DNA of 46,241 nucleotides, taken from Verrucomicrobiota bacterium. GTDB lineage: Bacteria; Verrucomicrobiota; Verrucomicrobiia; Opitutales; Opitutaceae. The first letter of the stretch is position 1. Each line of letters opens with the position of its first letter. The position numbers and the translations under genes were made by a program. Under the pieces are notes generated by a model that searched no databases, was not told where the DNA came from, and saw nothing but the letters and a program-made list of their open reading frames with translations. Shown here piece by piece: positions 8,244 through 17,153 of this stretch. The stretch spans positions 1-46,241 of the forward strand of contig JAEWNN010000234.1 of assembly GCA_023457035.1 (NCBI GenBank). The letters are read 5' to 3'.

Positions 8244-9259
8244 GCCGCCGTCCTTCCGATAAGCCCGACACGCAGCGGTCGTGTGGTTTGGCAAACTCCA
8301 CTCCCGCCCAGCGCCTCGCCCGCTGGCTGCTGCTGCTCGGCGCGGCGGCTTCGCTGCTGCCGTGGACGCCGCCCTGGGCCGCGCTGCTCGCCGGCACCGC
8401 CATCGCCATCTCGCTGGGCAACCCCTTCGCCAAGCTCACCGCCAAACTCGCAAAGCCGCTCCTGCAACTGGCCGTCGTCGGGCTCGGCGCCGGAGTGAAC
8501 TTGGCGATCGTCGGCCGCGTCGGCCTGCAGGGCATCGGCTACACCGCCGCCGGACTGCTCGCGACCTTCATCCTCGGCGCACTGCTCGCGCACTGGCTGG
8601 GGCTCGCACCCCGGTTGGCCGCGTTGATCTCGGCCGGCTCCGGCATCTGCGGCGGCAGCGCCATCGCCGCCGTCGCACCGGCCATTGGCGCCACCGCGGC
8701 CGAGACCTCCGCCTCGCTCGCCACCGTGTTTCTCCTCAATGGCGTGGCGCTCCTGATCTTCCCGCCGCTGGGCACGCTCGCCGGACTGGACCCGCACGCC
8801 TTCGGACTCTGGTGCGCGCTCGCGATCCACGACACCAGCTCCGTCACCGGCGCGGCGCTGACGCACGGCGCCGAGGCGCTCGCCACCGCCACGACCGTCA
8901 AGCTTGCCCGCGCCCTCTGGGTCGTGCCCGTCGCGCTCGCCGCCGGCTGGTGGTTCGCCCGGCGCAACGACGGCACCGGCACCACCGCCCGCCGCGGCGT
9001 GAAACCGCCGTTGTTCATCGCCGGTTTCGTGGCGCTCTCGGCACTGTTCACCTTCGTGCCCGCGCTCGGTCCGGCCGCGCCGTGGATCGTCCGCGCCGCG
9101 CGCGCGGCGCTCACCCTCACCCTCTTTCTCATCGGCGCCGGGCTCGACCGCGCGTCGATCCGCGCGGTGGGCGCGCGGCCGTTCGTCCACGGCATAATCC
9201 TCTGGGTGTTCGTCGGTTCCGGCACCTTGGCCGCGCTCAAGCTCGGCTGGATCCACTGA
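8240..9259 (+). CDS. YeiH-family putative sulfate/sulfur-anion exporter
   Basis: This 339-residue, highly hydrophobic protein has about ten membrane helices. It matches the YeiH/UPF0324 family (PF03601), with the conserved SAGSGICGGSAIAAVAPAIGA region near 130-150 and the AIHDTSSVTGAAL motif near 195-207. Members are annotated as putative sulfate exporters; the transported anion is rarely proven. The ATG overlaps the rhodanese stop, which fixes the start and makes a two-gene operon. Pairing with a rhodanese suggests export of a product of sulfur metabolism such as sulfite or thiosulfate; this is inference. Confidence 0.88.
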   Translation: MSRRPSDKPDTQRSCGLANSTPAQRLARWLLLLGAAASLLPWTPPWAALLAGTAIAISLGNPFAKLTAKLAKPLLQLAVVGLGAGVNLAIVGRVGLQGIGYTAAGLLATFILGALLAHWLGLAPRLAALISAGSGICGGSAIAAVAPAIGATAAETSASLATVFLLNGVALLIFPPLGTLAGLDPHAFGLWCALAIHDTSSVTGAALTHGAEALATATTVKLARALWVVPVALAAGWWFARRNDGTGTTARRGVKPPLFIAGFVALSALFTFVPALGPAAPWIVRAARAALTLTLFLIGAGLDRASIRAVGARPFVHGIILWVFVGSGTLAALKLGWIH

Positions 9260-9487
9260 GTCCCCGCACGCCGTTGATTGTGCGTTCAGGCGCCGGCCTC
9301 GATCCCGGGCTGGGCTGTAGCGGGAGTGGGCGCCGCACGGGCTTCGTCCGCCCGCCAAGCCGGCTGGCGCCGCACCTGTTGGTCGGCGGCCCCGGGCGGT
9401 CCGGCCCCTTTTCCCGAAATCCGCGGGCGCACCGGGACTCCCGCCTTGCGCGCCCTCGGCCGGCCCCTCAACCATCCCGCCGGCTCC

Positions 9488-11146
9488 ATGATCTCGACCA
9501 TCCTCTCCATCCTCGGTGGCCTCGGTCTGTTTCTTTTCGGCATGAAGATCATGTCGGAGGCGCTCCAGAAACTGGCGGGCGAACGCCTGCGCTCGGTGAT
9601 GCGCACGGTGGCGGGCAACCGCTTCATGGGGGTGGGCACCGGCTTCTTCGTCACCTGCCTGGTGCAGTCCTCCTCGGCGACGACCGTGATGATCGTCAGC
9701 TTCGTGAACGCCAGCCTGCTCACGCTCATGGAGGCCACCGGCATGATCATGGGCGCCAACATCGGCACGACCACGACGTTCTGGCTGGTGTCGTTCTTCG
9801 GCTTCAAGTTCAGCATCAGCTCGATCGTATTGCCGATCATGGGACTGGCGCTGCCCGCCCTCTTCGCCCGCAAGGAGAAGCTGCGCAACCTCGGCGAGTT
9901 CTGCATGGGTTTCGGCCTGCTCTTCCTCGGCCTGATGTTCCTCAAGGACTCGGTGCCCGACATCAACAACCACCCGGAGGTGCTCCAGTTCATCACACGG
10001 TTCACCGGCCATGGGCTCGGCTCGGCCCTGGCGTTCTTCGTCTTCGGCACGATGCTCACCATCGTGGTCCAGTCGTCGTCGGTGGCGGGCGCGATCACCC
10101 TCACCATGGCCTACAAGGGCTGGATCGACTACCCCTCGGCCTGCGCGATCATCCTGGGCGAGAACGTCGGCACCACGATCACCGCAAACCTGGCCGCGCT
10201 CGGAAGCAGCCTCGAGGCGAAGCGTGCCGCCCGCGTGCATCTCCTGTTCAATCTCATCGGCGTGCTGTGGTGCCTGGTCGTCTTCGCCCCCTTCGTCCGC
10301 TTCATCGACTGGGTCATCCCCGGCGATCCGCTCGCCCCGGCCCACATCCCGCTGCACATGGCCGGCTTCCACACGATCTTCAACGTGGCGAACACCGCGC
10401 TGCTCATCGGTTTCGCCGGTCAGCTCGCGCGGCTGGCCAGTTACACCGTGCGCTCCGCCCCGGGCACAGCGAAGGAGCACATCGAGCTCGACTCGCCCCT
10501 GCTCCCCCACACCGGCGAGCTCAACTTGGCCGAAGCCGAACGCGACCTCCAGCGCATGGGCGACATCACGCGCCAGCTGGTGGTCGGGTTCACCGAGCTG
10601 TTCGAACAGGCGCCCGGCGATCTCGAGGCGCGCGTCGCCGAGCTAAAAAGTCTCGAAAAGGAGAGCGACCGCCGCGCGATCGAAACCACCCAGTACCTGC
10701 TGCGTTGCGCCGCCGGCGGCATCGGTGCCGAGAGCATGAACCGCGTCTCCGCGATGATCCGTGTCGTGGCCGAGTTCGAGGACATGTGCGACCGAGGCTT
10801 CCGGCTGGTGATTCTCGCCGAGCGCAAGCACCGCAAGCAGCGGCAACTGCCGACCGCGGTGAACGACCAGATCCAGGCCTTCTCCCGGACCCTGCTCGAG
10901 TTCATGGACTTCGCCTCCGCCCATCTCACCCTCGGCGTGGCGGCGGCCGAGATGGAGAAGGCCCACCAACTGGAGAACACCATCGACAGCCTGCGCAAGA
11001 ACCTGCGCAAGGACTCCGTGCGCCGCATGCAGGGCAACAGCGAAGCGATCAAGTCCGAGATGCTCTACATCGACATCCTCAACAACATCGAGGCGATCGG
11101 CGACCACTCGCTGAACATCCTCCAGTCCCTGCGGCACACCGCGTAA
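9488..11146 (+). CDS. Na/Pi cotransporter family protein with PhoU-like tail
   Basis: This 552-residue protein has two Na/Pi-cotransport repeats, each with the QSSSA/QSSS signature (LVQSSSATTVMIV near 55-67 and VQSSSVAGAITL near 195-206) and paired GANIGTT and GENVGTT motifs. The last ~190 residues form a helical PhoU-like cytoplasmic domain. The family (NptA/YjbB type) moves phosphate across the inner membrane with sodium. An ATG giving a typical MISTILSILGGLGLFLFGM start was chosen over a longer upstream reading. A GAF-domain gene (opposite strand) and an alkaline phosphatase follow, so this is a phosphate-related neighbourhood. Confidence 0.92.
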   Translation: MISTILSILGGLGLFLFGMKIMSEALQKLAGERLRSVMRTVAGNRFMGVGTGFFVTCLVQSSSATTVMIVSFVNASLLTLMEATGMIMGANIGTTTTFWLVSFFGFKFSISSIVLPIMGLALPALFARKEKLRNLGEFCMGFGLLFLGLMFLKDSVPDINNHPEVLQFITRFTGHGLGSALAFFVFGTMLTIVVQSSSVAGAITLTMAYKGWIDYPSACAIILGENVGTTITANLAALGSSLEAKRAARVHLLFNLIGVLWCLVVFAPFVRFIDWVIPGDPLAPAHIPLHMAGFHTIFNVANTALLIGFAGQLARLASYTVRSAPGTAKEHIELDSPLLPHTGELNLAEAERDLQRMGDITRQLVVGFTELFEQAPGDLEARVAELKSLEKESDRRAIETTQYLLRCAAGGIGAESMNRVSAMIRVVAEFEDMCDRGFRLVILAERKHRKQRQLPTAVNDQIQAFSRTLLEFMDFASAHLTLGVAAAEMEKAHQLENTIDSLRKNLRKDSVRRMQGNSEAIKSEMLYIDILNNIEAIGDHSLNILQSLRHTA

Positions 11147-11177
11147 GCGGGCCGGCGCAGGCAAGGTCACGAAGGAC

Positions 11178-11885
11178 TCAGGACGATGCCGGGGCGCCCG
11201 CCCCGGGCCACTGGTGCTCCTGCTTGGCGAAACACTCCGGGCAGATCCCGTGCGACGGGTGGGTGCCCGTGACATCGCGGATGTAGTCCTCCACCTCGAC
11301 CCAGTTCCCCTTCTCGTCGCGGACCCGCTTGCAGTAGCTGCAGATGGGGTAGATCCGGCTGAGATCCTCGAGCAAGCGCTCCTGCCGGAGGAGTTGCTGC
11401 GTGTCGAAGATGACACGCAGCGACAACTCGATCATCCGCTGGATCATCCCGAGCATCCTGATATGGATCTCGTTGTGACGGTTGGCCTTGTTGTCGAGGA
11501 AACACACCGTGCCGAACTCGCCGCCGTCGGGCCGCCGGATGGGCAGGCCGACGTAGGAGACCATGTGCAGCCCGGTGACCGCGGCGTTCTCCTTCCAGTC
11601 GGGATCCGCTTGCGCATCCGGGATGTGGTTAAGCCCCCGGCTGCGCAGGGTGCGCTCGCAGTACCACCCCGACTCGGGATACTTGGTAACATAGCCGGCG
11701 GCATACGGGTTCCCCTCGGTCTTGCTGGAGAGGAGAATCTCGATCTGTTCGCGATCGACGCGCGTGATCAGCCCGGCCGGCACCCCGAAGATATCGGCGG
11801 CGGTGTCGATGAGCCGTTGCCACTCGTCCATGGTCTCCTTGGCGAGCAGCTCTTTCGTGAAGGGATTGATTCGCGGATCACGCAT
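11178..11885 (-). CDS. GAF-domain protein with C-terminal CxxC pair
   Basis: This 235-residue cytosolic protein has a GAF domain (about 20-165; GWYCERTL, VGLPIRRPDG and GTVCFLD are typical). A short helix follows, then a cysteine module, ICSYCKRVRDEKGNWVEVE and HGICPECF. That module is common at the end of GAF and receiver proteins and looks like a metal site. There is no output domain, so it may signal through a partner. The ATG at 11885 was chosen because GGAGGGG sits about 10 bases upstream; an upstream TTG is less likely. It lies convergent with the phosphate transporter gene and divergent from the phosphatase gene. Confidence 0.82.
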   Translation of the reverse strand: MRDPRINPFTKELLAKETMDEWQRLIDTAADIFGVPAGLITRVDREQIEILLSSKTEGNPYAAGYVTKYPESGWYCERTLRSRGLNHIPDAQADPDWKENAAVTGLHMVSYVGLPIRRPDGGEFGTVCFLDNKANRHNEIHIRMLGMIQRMIELSLRVIFDTQQLLRQERLLEDLSRIYPICSYCKRVRDEKGNWVEVEDYIRDVTGTHPSHGICPECFAKQEHQWPGAGAPASS

Positions 11886-11895
11886 GGTGTTTGTG

Positions 11896-11902
11896 CCCCT
11901 CC
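11896..11902 (-). promoter_or_regulatory. Shine-Dalgarno of the GAF gene
   Basis: GGAGGGG on the minus strand lies about 10 bases before the ATG at 11885 and decides that start. It is one of the few clear ribosome-binding sites in the window. Confidence 0.6.
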
Positions 11903-12074
11903 ACTGGATATGGGTGTCGGCGCGCAGGGTCAACCGCGCCGATCACTTCGCCCGCCCCGCCGCCGCGATGCACCGCCCCGGGTGCTCGCCCGGCCGAGGC
12001 CGCCGCAACGGGAAACTCCCCTCGACGGATTTCCCGCATGGCCTTCCGCCCCGGAACGCGGCACAATCACCGCC

Positions 12075-13514
12075 ATGCCCTCCTTCTCCCGCCGCGACTT
12101 CCTGCGCACCGGCCTGGCCGGCGGCGCCGTGCTCTTCACTTCCGGCCTGCCGGCACCGGCCGCAACCGCGACCGCCCGCATCGAGCCGGGCCGCGCGCGC
12201 AACGTCATCTTTCTGGTCAGCGACGGCATGAGCCTGGGCACGCTCACCATGACCGAGCGCCACCTCCGCCGGCAGGAGGGCCGCGGCACCCACTGGTTGG
12301 GTCTCTACGACCGGCCCGACCTGCGTCGCGCACTCATGGACACCTGCTCGGCCAACTCGCCGGTCACGGACTCCGCCGCGGCCGCCTCGGCCTGGGGGTG
12401 CGGCCACAAGGTCAAGAACGGCGCGATCAACTACGCCCCCGACGGCCGCCCGCGCCCGCCGATCCTGCGCCTGGCCCGCGCCGCCGGCAAGGGCACCGGG
12501 CTGGTCACCACCGCCACGATCACCCACGCCACCCCGGCCGGTTTCGCCGCACAGGTCGAGGCGCGCGCAGACGAGGGCATCATCGCCGAGCAATACCTCG
12601 AGGTCGGCATCGACGTCCTGCTGGGCGGCGGCGCCAAGTTCTTCGATCCCGCCACGCGGGCCGATCGCCGCGATCTCTTCGGCGAGTACGCCCGCGCCGG
12701 CTACGCCGTCGTGCACGACGCCGCCGGCCTCCGCGCGGCCGCCGCCGGCCGCCTGCTCGGCACCTTCGATCCCGAGCACCTGCCCTTCAGCCTCGACCAC
12801 CGCGCCGACCCGGCGCTCGTGGCCAAGGTGCCGACGCTGGCCACGATGGCGCGCGTCGCGCTGGCGCGCCTCGCGACCAACCCGCGCGGCTTCGTGCTCC
12901 AGATCGAGGGCGCCCGCGTCGACCACGCCGCCCACTCCAACGACATCGGCGGCCTGCTCTTCGACCAGCTCGCCTTCGACGACGCCGTGGGCGCCGCGCT
13001 CGAGTTCGCCGCCGGCCGCGACGACACGCTCGTCATCGTCACCAGCGACCACGGAAACTCCAACCCCGGGCTCAACGGCGCCGGCGGCAGCTTCACCAGT
13101 CGCGGCGGCAGCTACGGCGACACCCAGGACTGCTTCGACCGTGTCTCGCGTTTCCGGCAGACCAACGTGTGGGCGCTCGCCGGTCTCGGGCCCGACAGCT
13201 CCGCCGCGCAGATCCGCGAGCGCGTGCACGCCGCCACGGCGTTGGATTTCGAGGACGACGAAATCGCGATGCTCCGGCACGCCCTGCGCCAGGAGCACCG
13301 CGAGGGCTATCGCGTGCGCAACGCCCCGCTGGTCGCCTACGGCCAGATCCTCGCCAACTACACCTCCGTCGGCTGGACCGGCACGCAGCACACCACCGAC
13401 TACACTGAGCTCGCCGCCTTCGGGCCCGGCAGCGAGGCGATCGGTGGCCTCATCCAGAACAACGCCCTCTTCGGCGTGATGACCCGCGCCCTCGGGCTGG
13501 CCGTCCCGGCCTGA
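12075..13514 (+). CDS. Tat-exported alkaline phosphatase (PhoA superfamily)
   Basis: This 479-residue protein has a Tat signal (SRRDFLRTGLAGGAVLF, residues 5-21). The alkaline phosphatase core includes the metal ligand Asp50 in FLVSDGMS and the nucleophile Ser100 in NSPVTDSAAAAS. Further metal ligands lie in EGARVDHAAHSND and TSDHGNSNPG, with a closing QHTTDYTEL. It hydrolyses phosphate monoesters in the periplasm. The ATG was chosen because it gives a complete twin-arginine signal. Tat export fits a family that can fold with metals in the cytoplasm. It neighbours a Na/Pi transporter, which suggests joint phosphate scavenging. No Pho box is evident. Confidence 0.93.
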   Translation: MPSFSRRDFLRTGLAGGAVLFTSGLPAPAATATARIEPGRARNVIFLVSDGMSLGTLTMTERHLRRQEGRGTHWLGLYDRPDLRRALMDTCSANSPVTDSAAAASAWGCGHKVKNGAINYAPDGRPRPPILRLARAAGKGTGLVTTATITHATPAGFAAQVEARADEGIIAEQYLEVGIDVLLGGGAKFFDPATRADRRDLFGEYARAGYAVVHDAAGLRAAAAGRLLGTFDPEHLPFSLDHRADPALVAKVPTLATMARVALARLATNPRGFVLQIEGARVDHAAHSNDIGGLLFDQLAFDDAVGAALEFAAGRDDTLVIVTSDHGNSNPGLNGAGGSFTSRGGSYGDTQDCFDRVSRFRQTNVWALAGLGPDSSAAQIRERVHAATALDFEDDEIAMLRHALRQEHREGYRVRNAPLVAYGQILANYTSVGWTGTQHTTDYTELAAFGPGSEAIGGLIQNNALFGVMTRALGLAVPA

Positions 13515-13566
13515 GGCGTAACGATGCAATCGGCGCGGATCGCACTCGGTTGGGCCCCCTCCGTGT

Positions 13567-13590
13567 GTAGGGGCTGAGCTTGCTCAGCCC
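13567..13590 (+). repeat. GTAGG hairpin H2
   Basis: GTAG is followed by perfect 9-bp arms GGGCTGAGC and GCTCAGCCC around a TT loop, 50 bases after the phosphatase stop. It has the same layout as H1 but an unrelated stem sequence. Confidence 0.7.
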
Positions 13591-13613
13591 GGTGGCGGGC
13601 GCTCTTGCCGCGC

Positions 13614-13634
13614 GGTGCGAGCTCGTACCCTACG
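13614..13634 (-). repeat. Facing GTAGG hairpin H3
   Basis: Read on the minus strand, GTAGG leads into arms GGTACGA and TCGCACC (one mismatch) around GC. It faces H2, as H7 faces H6. Confidence 0.6.
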
Positions 13635-13739
13635 CCGACTGCATGACCACGGCCTGAGGCGTGATCATGCAGTTGCAGCAGATCCACAAGCGAACCGCCG
13701 TCCCCCGTTGGGGAAACCGCCGACCGGCATGCTCTCCCC

Positions 13740-13763
13740 GTAGGTCCGGTCTCCGACCGGACC
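13740..13763 (+). repeat. GTAGG hairpin H4
   Basis: GTAGG overlaps perfect 9-bp arms GGTCCGGTC and GACCGGACC around a TCC loop. It lies just beyond the 3' end of the metallo-hydrolase gene. Confidence 0.7.
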
Positions 13764-13860
13764 CCTCCGACTCCAGCCGTGCCCGCCGGCTCACGCATTC
13801 CGGCGTCCAGCCAGAGACTGGACCTGCTCGCGGACTGCATGGTTGGCTGAAGCGAGTCGC

Positions 13861-14697
13861 TCAGGACGGGAACTCCAGCCGGGAGCCGGCGGAGCACGGG
13901 AAGCAGTGCCCCGGAAACTCGTGCCAGAACAGCGTGGTCGCATAGAAGCCGGTGCAGTGGTTGGGCCCGAAACGTTGCACCCCGAGGCGCCGTAGGGCGG
14001 CGAACGTCTCCGTGAGGCGGCGCTCGTCGGCATTGAGCAGGTGCATGCCGCCCACCACGGTGTGCAACGGCGCGCCGTGCGTGAGGTTGCGGATGTGCTC
14101 GAGGGTATTGATCACACCGGCATGCGCGCAGCCGAGCACGACCACCGTGCCCTCGCGGCTCGCGAAGAAGACGGTCTGGTCGTCGAGGATCGGGTCCGGC
14201 CGCGTGAGCTGTTCGTCGAGGAAGAACGGCCCGCCCACGTCCTCGAAGTCGTTCGTGCGCGGGATCTCGCCGGTCGTCCAAACGCCGGGGGCGATCTCCT
14301 GCGGCTCGCGCGACACAACCACGCGGCGCCCGCCCGCGCGGAACGCCTCCGTCTCCATGAAATCCGTGCTGAGCCGGCGACCCACCGGCTTGCGGTCCGA
14401 GCCGGTGAAGCGCCGCACGACGGCATCGGGATGCAGGTACAGGGCGGCCTGCGGCGCGGCCGCAAGCGCCGTCTCCAGCCCGCCCACGTGGTCGCTGTGT
14501 CCGTGGCTGAGCGCGATGGCATCGGTGGTGACGAGGTCGGCGCCGAGCCGCTTCGCATTGTGCTGAAGCACGAGGCCCTGACCGGTGTCGAAGAGCACGC
14601 GGTGCGTGCCGGTGTCGATCCACCACGCGAGCCCGTGCTCGCCCAATACGCCCAAGCCGCGGGCGGTGTTCTCGGCCAGGATGGTGATGGTGGTCAT
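13861..14697 (-). CDS. Metallo-beta-lactamase fold hydrolase
   Basis: This 278-residue cytosolic protein has the metal motif SHGHSDHVGG (His65, His67, Asp69, His70), later ligands in GCAHAGVINT and the NHCTGF segment. The pattern fits the branch often annotated as a dihydropterin-ribofuranosylaminobenzene phosphate synthase-like MBL protein, whose real substrates in bacteria are mostly unknown. Start at the ATG giving MTTITILAENTA; longer readings add a basic, non-conserved extension. It is transcribed away from the chemotaxis receptor end, 265 bases downstream of it. Hydrolase family firm, substrate unknown. Confidence 0.85.
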   Translation of the reverse strand: MTTITILAENTARGLGVLGEHGLAWWIDTGTHRVLFDTGQGLVLQHNAKRLGADLVTTDAIALSHGHSDHVGGLETALAAAPQAALYLHPDAVVRRFTGSDRKPVGRRLSTDFMETEAFRAGGRRVVVSREPQEIAPGVWTTGEIPRTNDFEDVGGPFFLDEQLTRPDPILDDQTVFFASREGTVVVLGCAHAGVINTLEHIRNLTHGAPLHTVVGGMHLLNADERRLTETFAALRRLGVQRFGPNHCTGFYATTLFWHEFPGHCFPCSAGSRLEFPS

Positions 14698-14961
14698 GGG
14701 CAGATGCTTGGCGTTACCGGAGCGGCTGTCGACGGTGTCGTGGGCGCGGCGTTCCCGACACCACACCCGCCGCGCGGTTGGGCCCAAATCGCACCGCCTG
14801 CCCACGCACCTCGCGCCCGGGGAACCCACGATCCCTGCCATGATGGAGACACCGCCCGCGGGCGGATGTGCGCATCCAAGTATGAGGCGCGCACGGATCG
14901 GAACTCGGACTCGCCGGATCCCGTTGGCCGGCGCGTCGACGGCCGAGGGCTCGATCGCGGT

Positions 14962-16887
14962 CTAGCGGAAGTGGGCCGTCGCGGGCGCGGGATGTTTGGG
15001 CGATCGCGGCGCCGAAGCGGCGGAGGGTAGCGCCGACGGCGCGGCGTGGGCCGTGGCGGCCGTGGGATCGCCGGCGGTATCCAGACCGACCAACGCGGCC
15101 AGGCTGGAGGCGGCCTGCAGCAGCTCCGTCGACTGGGCGTTGAGCTGCTCGGCGGCGGAGGCGGTCTCCTCGGCGCCGGCGGCGTTGCCCTGCGTGACTT
15201 TGTCGAGCTGCGCGATGGCGCCGTTGATCTGGACGAGCCCCTCGGACTGCTCCCGGGAGGCGGAGGCGACCTCGTTGACCAACCGGTCCACCTCGCGCGC
15301 CTTCGCGACGATCGTCGCCAGCTCCTGGGCGACGAGGGCGGAGATCTCGGCGCCCTGGGCGGACTTGCGCGTCGAATCCTCGATCTTGGCGGCGGTCTCC
15401 TTGGCGGCCACGGCCGAGCGCTGCGCGAGGGAGCGTACCTCCTCGGCGACGACGGCGAAACCGGCACCGGCCTCGCCCGCACGGGCCGCCTCGACGGCCG
15501 CGTTGAGGGCGAGCAGGTTGGTCTGAAAGGCGATCTCGTCGATGGTCTTGATGATTTTGGAAATCTCGTCCGACGAGTGCGCGATGGCGCCCATCGCCTC
15601 CTGCATGCGGGCCATGTGCTCGGCGCCCGACTCGGCGGCGCTGCGGGCCTCGTGCGAAGCCTGTTTGCCGGAGTCGGCGTGGGCGGCGTTGAGCTTGGTC
15701 ATGCTCGTCAGCTCCTCGATCGACGAACCGATCTCCTCCAACGAGGCGGCCTGTTCGCTCGAGCCCTCCGCCAGCGATTGGCTCGAGGCCGTGACCTGGC
15801 CGGCGGCGCTGGCGACCAGTTGCGCGCTGCCGGAGAGGGTCTCGGCGGTCGCGGCGAGCGCGCGGTTGACCCCGCGGATGATGAGAAAGGCGGCCGCAGT
15901 GCCCAGCAACAGGCCCAACCCCACGCCAAGGAAGAGGGTATAGCCGAGGCGAGCCATGGCGCCCTCGACCGATGCCATGCTGCCGCCTGACAGCTTCCCC
16001 GCCGCGCCGATGAAATCCAAGGTGGCCTTCGCGGCGACTTCGCCGGCCCGGGCGCGGGCCTCGTTGGTCTGCAGCAATCGGGCGTGTTCGGAAATGTAGG
16101 ACTCGCCGGCGGCGTCGAGCGCCTTTAGCGCGCTCCCGACGGCTTCGAGGCGCGCGATGTTCGCGGCGTTGACCTGGGGCGAGCGGATCTCGGCGATGGT
16201 CGCCATGAGCTTGGGTACGGAGGTGCGGGCCTGGGCGAGCGGCGCGGCGTCCTGTTCGGAGGCCGAGCGCCATGCCGCCTCCACCAGGCCCTGCACGCCG
16301 TTGGCGGTCTTGATCATCCCGTCGATGCGGGCCAGACGGCGGGCGGCTTCGGCGTCGTTGCCGGAGGCGTGGTCCTTGGCCGAGGCCGCGAGCATGCCGT
16401 CGAGCATCTCGCACGCGGCGACGAGCGCCTTGCCTCCCTCCGTCGCGAGGGTGCCGAAACGTTCCTGCATCGCCGCGTGGCCGGCGACCGTGCGCTCCAG
16501 AATGGGTTCGTAGGCGACCAGCGCCTGGTCGAAGGCCTGGAGCGGCCCACCCAACTCCGCGGCTAGGCGGCCATCGGCCGACACCAGCGTGCGCACCTTG
16601 GCGGCGGCATCCTTGACGCGAGTCAACGCCTGACGGGTGCGGTCGAGATCCGCCGCCTTGCCCGTCACCCCAAAGACGCGCGCATTGAGCCGGAACTCGT
16701 CCATCTCCGCGAGCAACGCAGCGGCGGCGATGTTGGCCGGGATCACCGAACGATCCACGAAGTCCACCTCCCGCTGCACCCCCCTTTCGAAGTACCAGTT
16801 CGTCACGCTCACCGCCACCAGCACGCCGATGATCAGAGCAAATCCGACGGAAACCCGCCGGCCAATAGTCATCGTCGAACGTTTCAT
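14962..16887 (-). CDS. Methyl-accepting chemotaxis protein
   Basis: This 641-residue receptor has an N-terminal membrane helix (about 8-28). A long helical periplasmic sensor (about 29-310, four-helix-bundle type) precedes a second helix (about 315-338, LFLGVGLGLLLGTAAAFLI). The cytoplasmic signalling domain carries the hairpin tip EIAFQTNLLALNAAVEAARAGEAGAGFAVVAEEVR. The C-terminus is a Pro/Ala-rich tail without a CheR-binding pentapeptide. It controls the CheA kinase in response to an unknown ligand. The start ATG (MKRSTMTIG) was chosen because it places the basic stretch just before the first helix. No other chemotaxis genes are in the window. Confidence 0.92.
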   Translation of the reverse strand: MKRSTMTIGRRVSVGFALIIGVLVAVSVTNWYFERGVQREVDFVDRSVIPANIAAAALLAEMDEFRLNARVFGVTGKAADLDRTRQALTRVKDAAAKVRTLVSADGRLAAELGGPLQAFDQALVAYEPILERTVAGHAAMQERFGTLATEGGKALVAACEMLDGMLAASAKDHASGNDAEAARRLARIDGMIKTANGVQGLVEAAWRSASEQDAAPLAQARTSVPKLMATIAEIRSPQVNAANIARLEAVGSALKALDAAGESYISEHARLLQTNEARARAGEVAAKATLDFIGAAGKLSGGSMASVEGAMARLGYTLFLGVGLGLLLGTAAAFLIIRGVNRALAATAETLSGSAQLVASAAGQVTASSQSLAEGSSEQAASLEEIGSSIEELTSMTKLNAAHADSGKQASHEARSAAESGAEHMARMQEAMGAIAHSSDEISKIIKTIDEIAFQTNLLALNAAVEAARAGEAGAGFAVVAEEVRSLAQRSAVAAKETAAKIEDSTRKSAQGAEISALVAQELATIVAKAREVDRLVNEVASASREQSEGLVQINGAIAQLDKVTQGNAAGAEETASAAEQLNAQSTELLQAASSLAALVGLDTAGDPTAATAHAAPSALPSAASAPRSPKHPAPATAHFR

Positions 16888-17153
16888 GAACTCGGTTTGA
16901 GTAGAATCCCCTCCGCCATGCGGTTGTGTGAGGACAACCCGCGCCCGGTCCATCGGCCACCCCGTCGCGAACTTGAACCGTCTGCGCAGGCGCAGGGGGC
17001 ATCCGAACTCCGGAGCATCGCCAACTCACGCAGGCCCTGACCTCGCGCGTTACGCGCAACGCGTGCGACCGCCATCACGAGCCCGTCGACTACTCAAGCT
17101 CGTGTCACCCGGCGGGCGTGAACACAGCCCGAACGCCCCCAAGGACCACCTCA
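16888..17153. other. Intergenic stretch before the chemotaxis receptor
   Basis: These 266 bases hold the upstream region of the chemotaxis receptor and the downstream region of the DUF4031 pseudogene. I see a GGAGGGG tract about 25 bases before the receptor ATG and a small inverted repeat around CTGCGCAGGCGCAG, but no gene or clear promoter. Confidence 0.4.

Larger units (their letters stand above)
13515..13860. other. 346-base intergenic region rich in repeats
   Basis: This spacer lies between the convergent phosphatase and metallo-hydrolase genes. It holds three hairpins (13567-13590, 13614-13634, 13740-13763) and a 22-base near repeat of the phosphatase 3' end (13507-13528 against 13650-13671). 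No gene is convincing. Some hairpins may serve as terminators for the converging genes. Confidence 0.65.

Noticed and set aside
8159..10510. Long minus-strand open frame opposite the YeiH-type and Na/Pi transporter genes
   Set aside because: The product is Arg/Gly/Glu-rich with no family features, while both plus-strand frames give clear membrane proteins.
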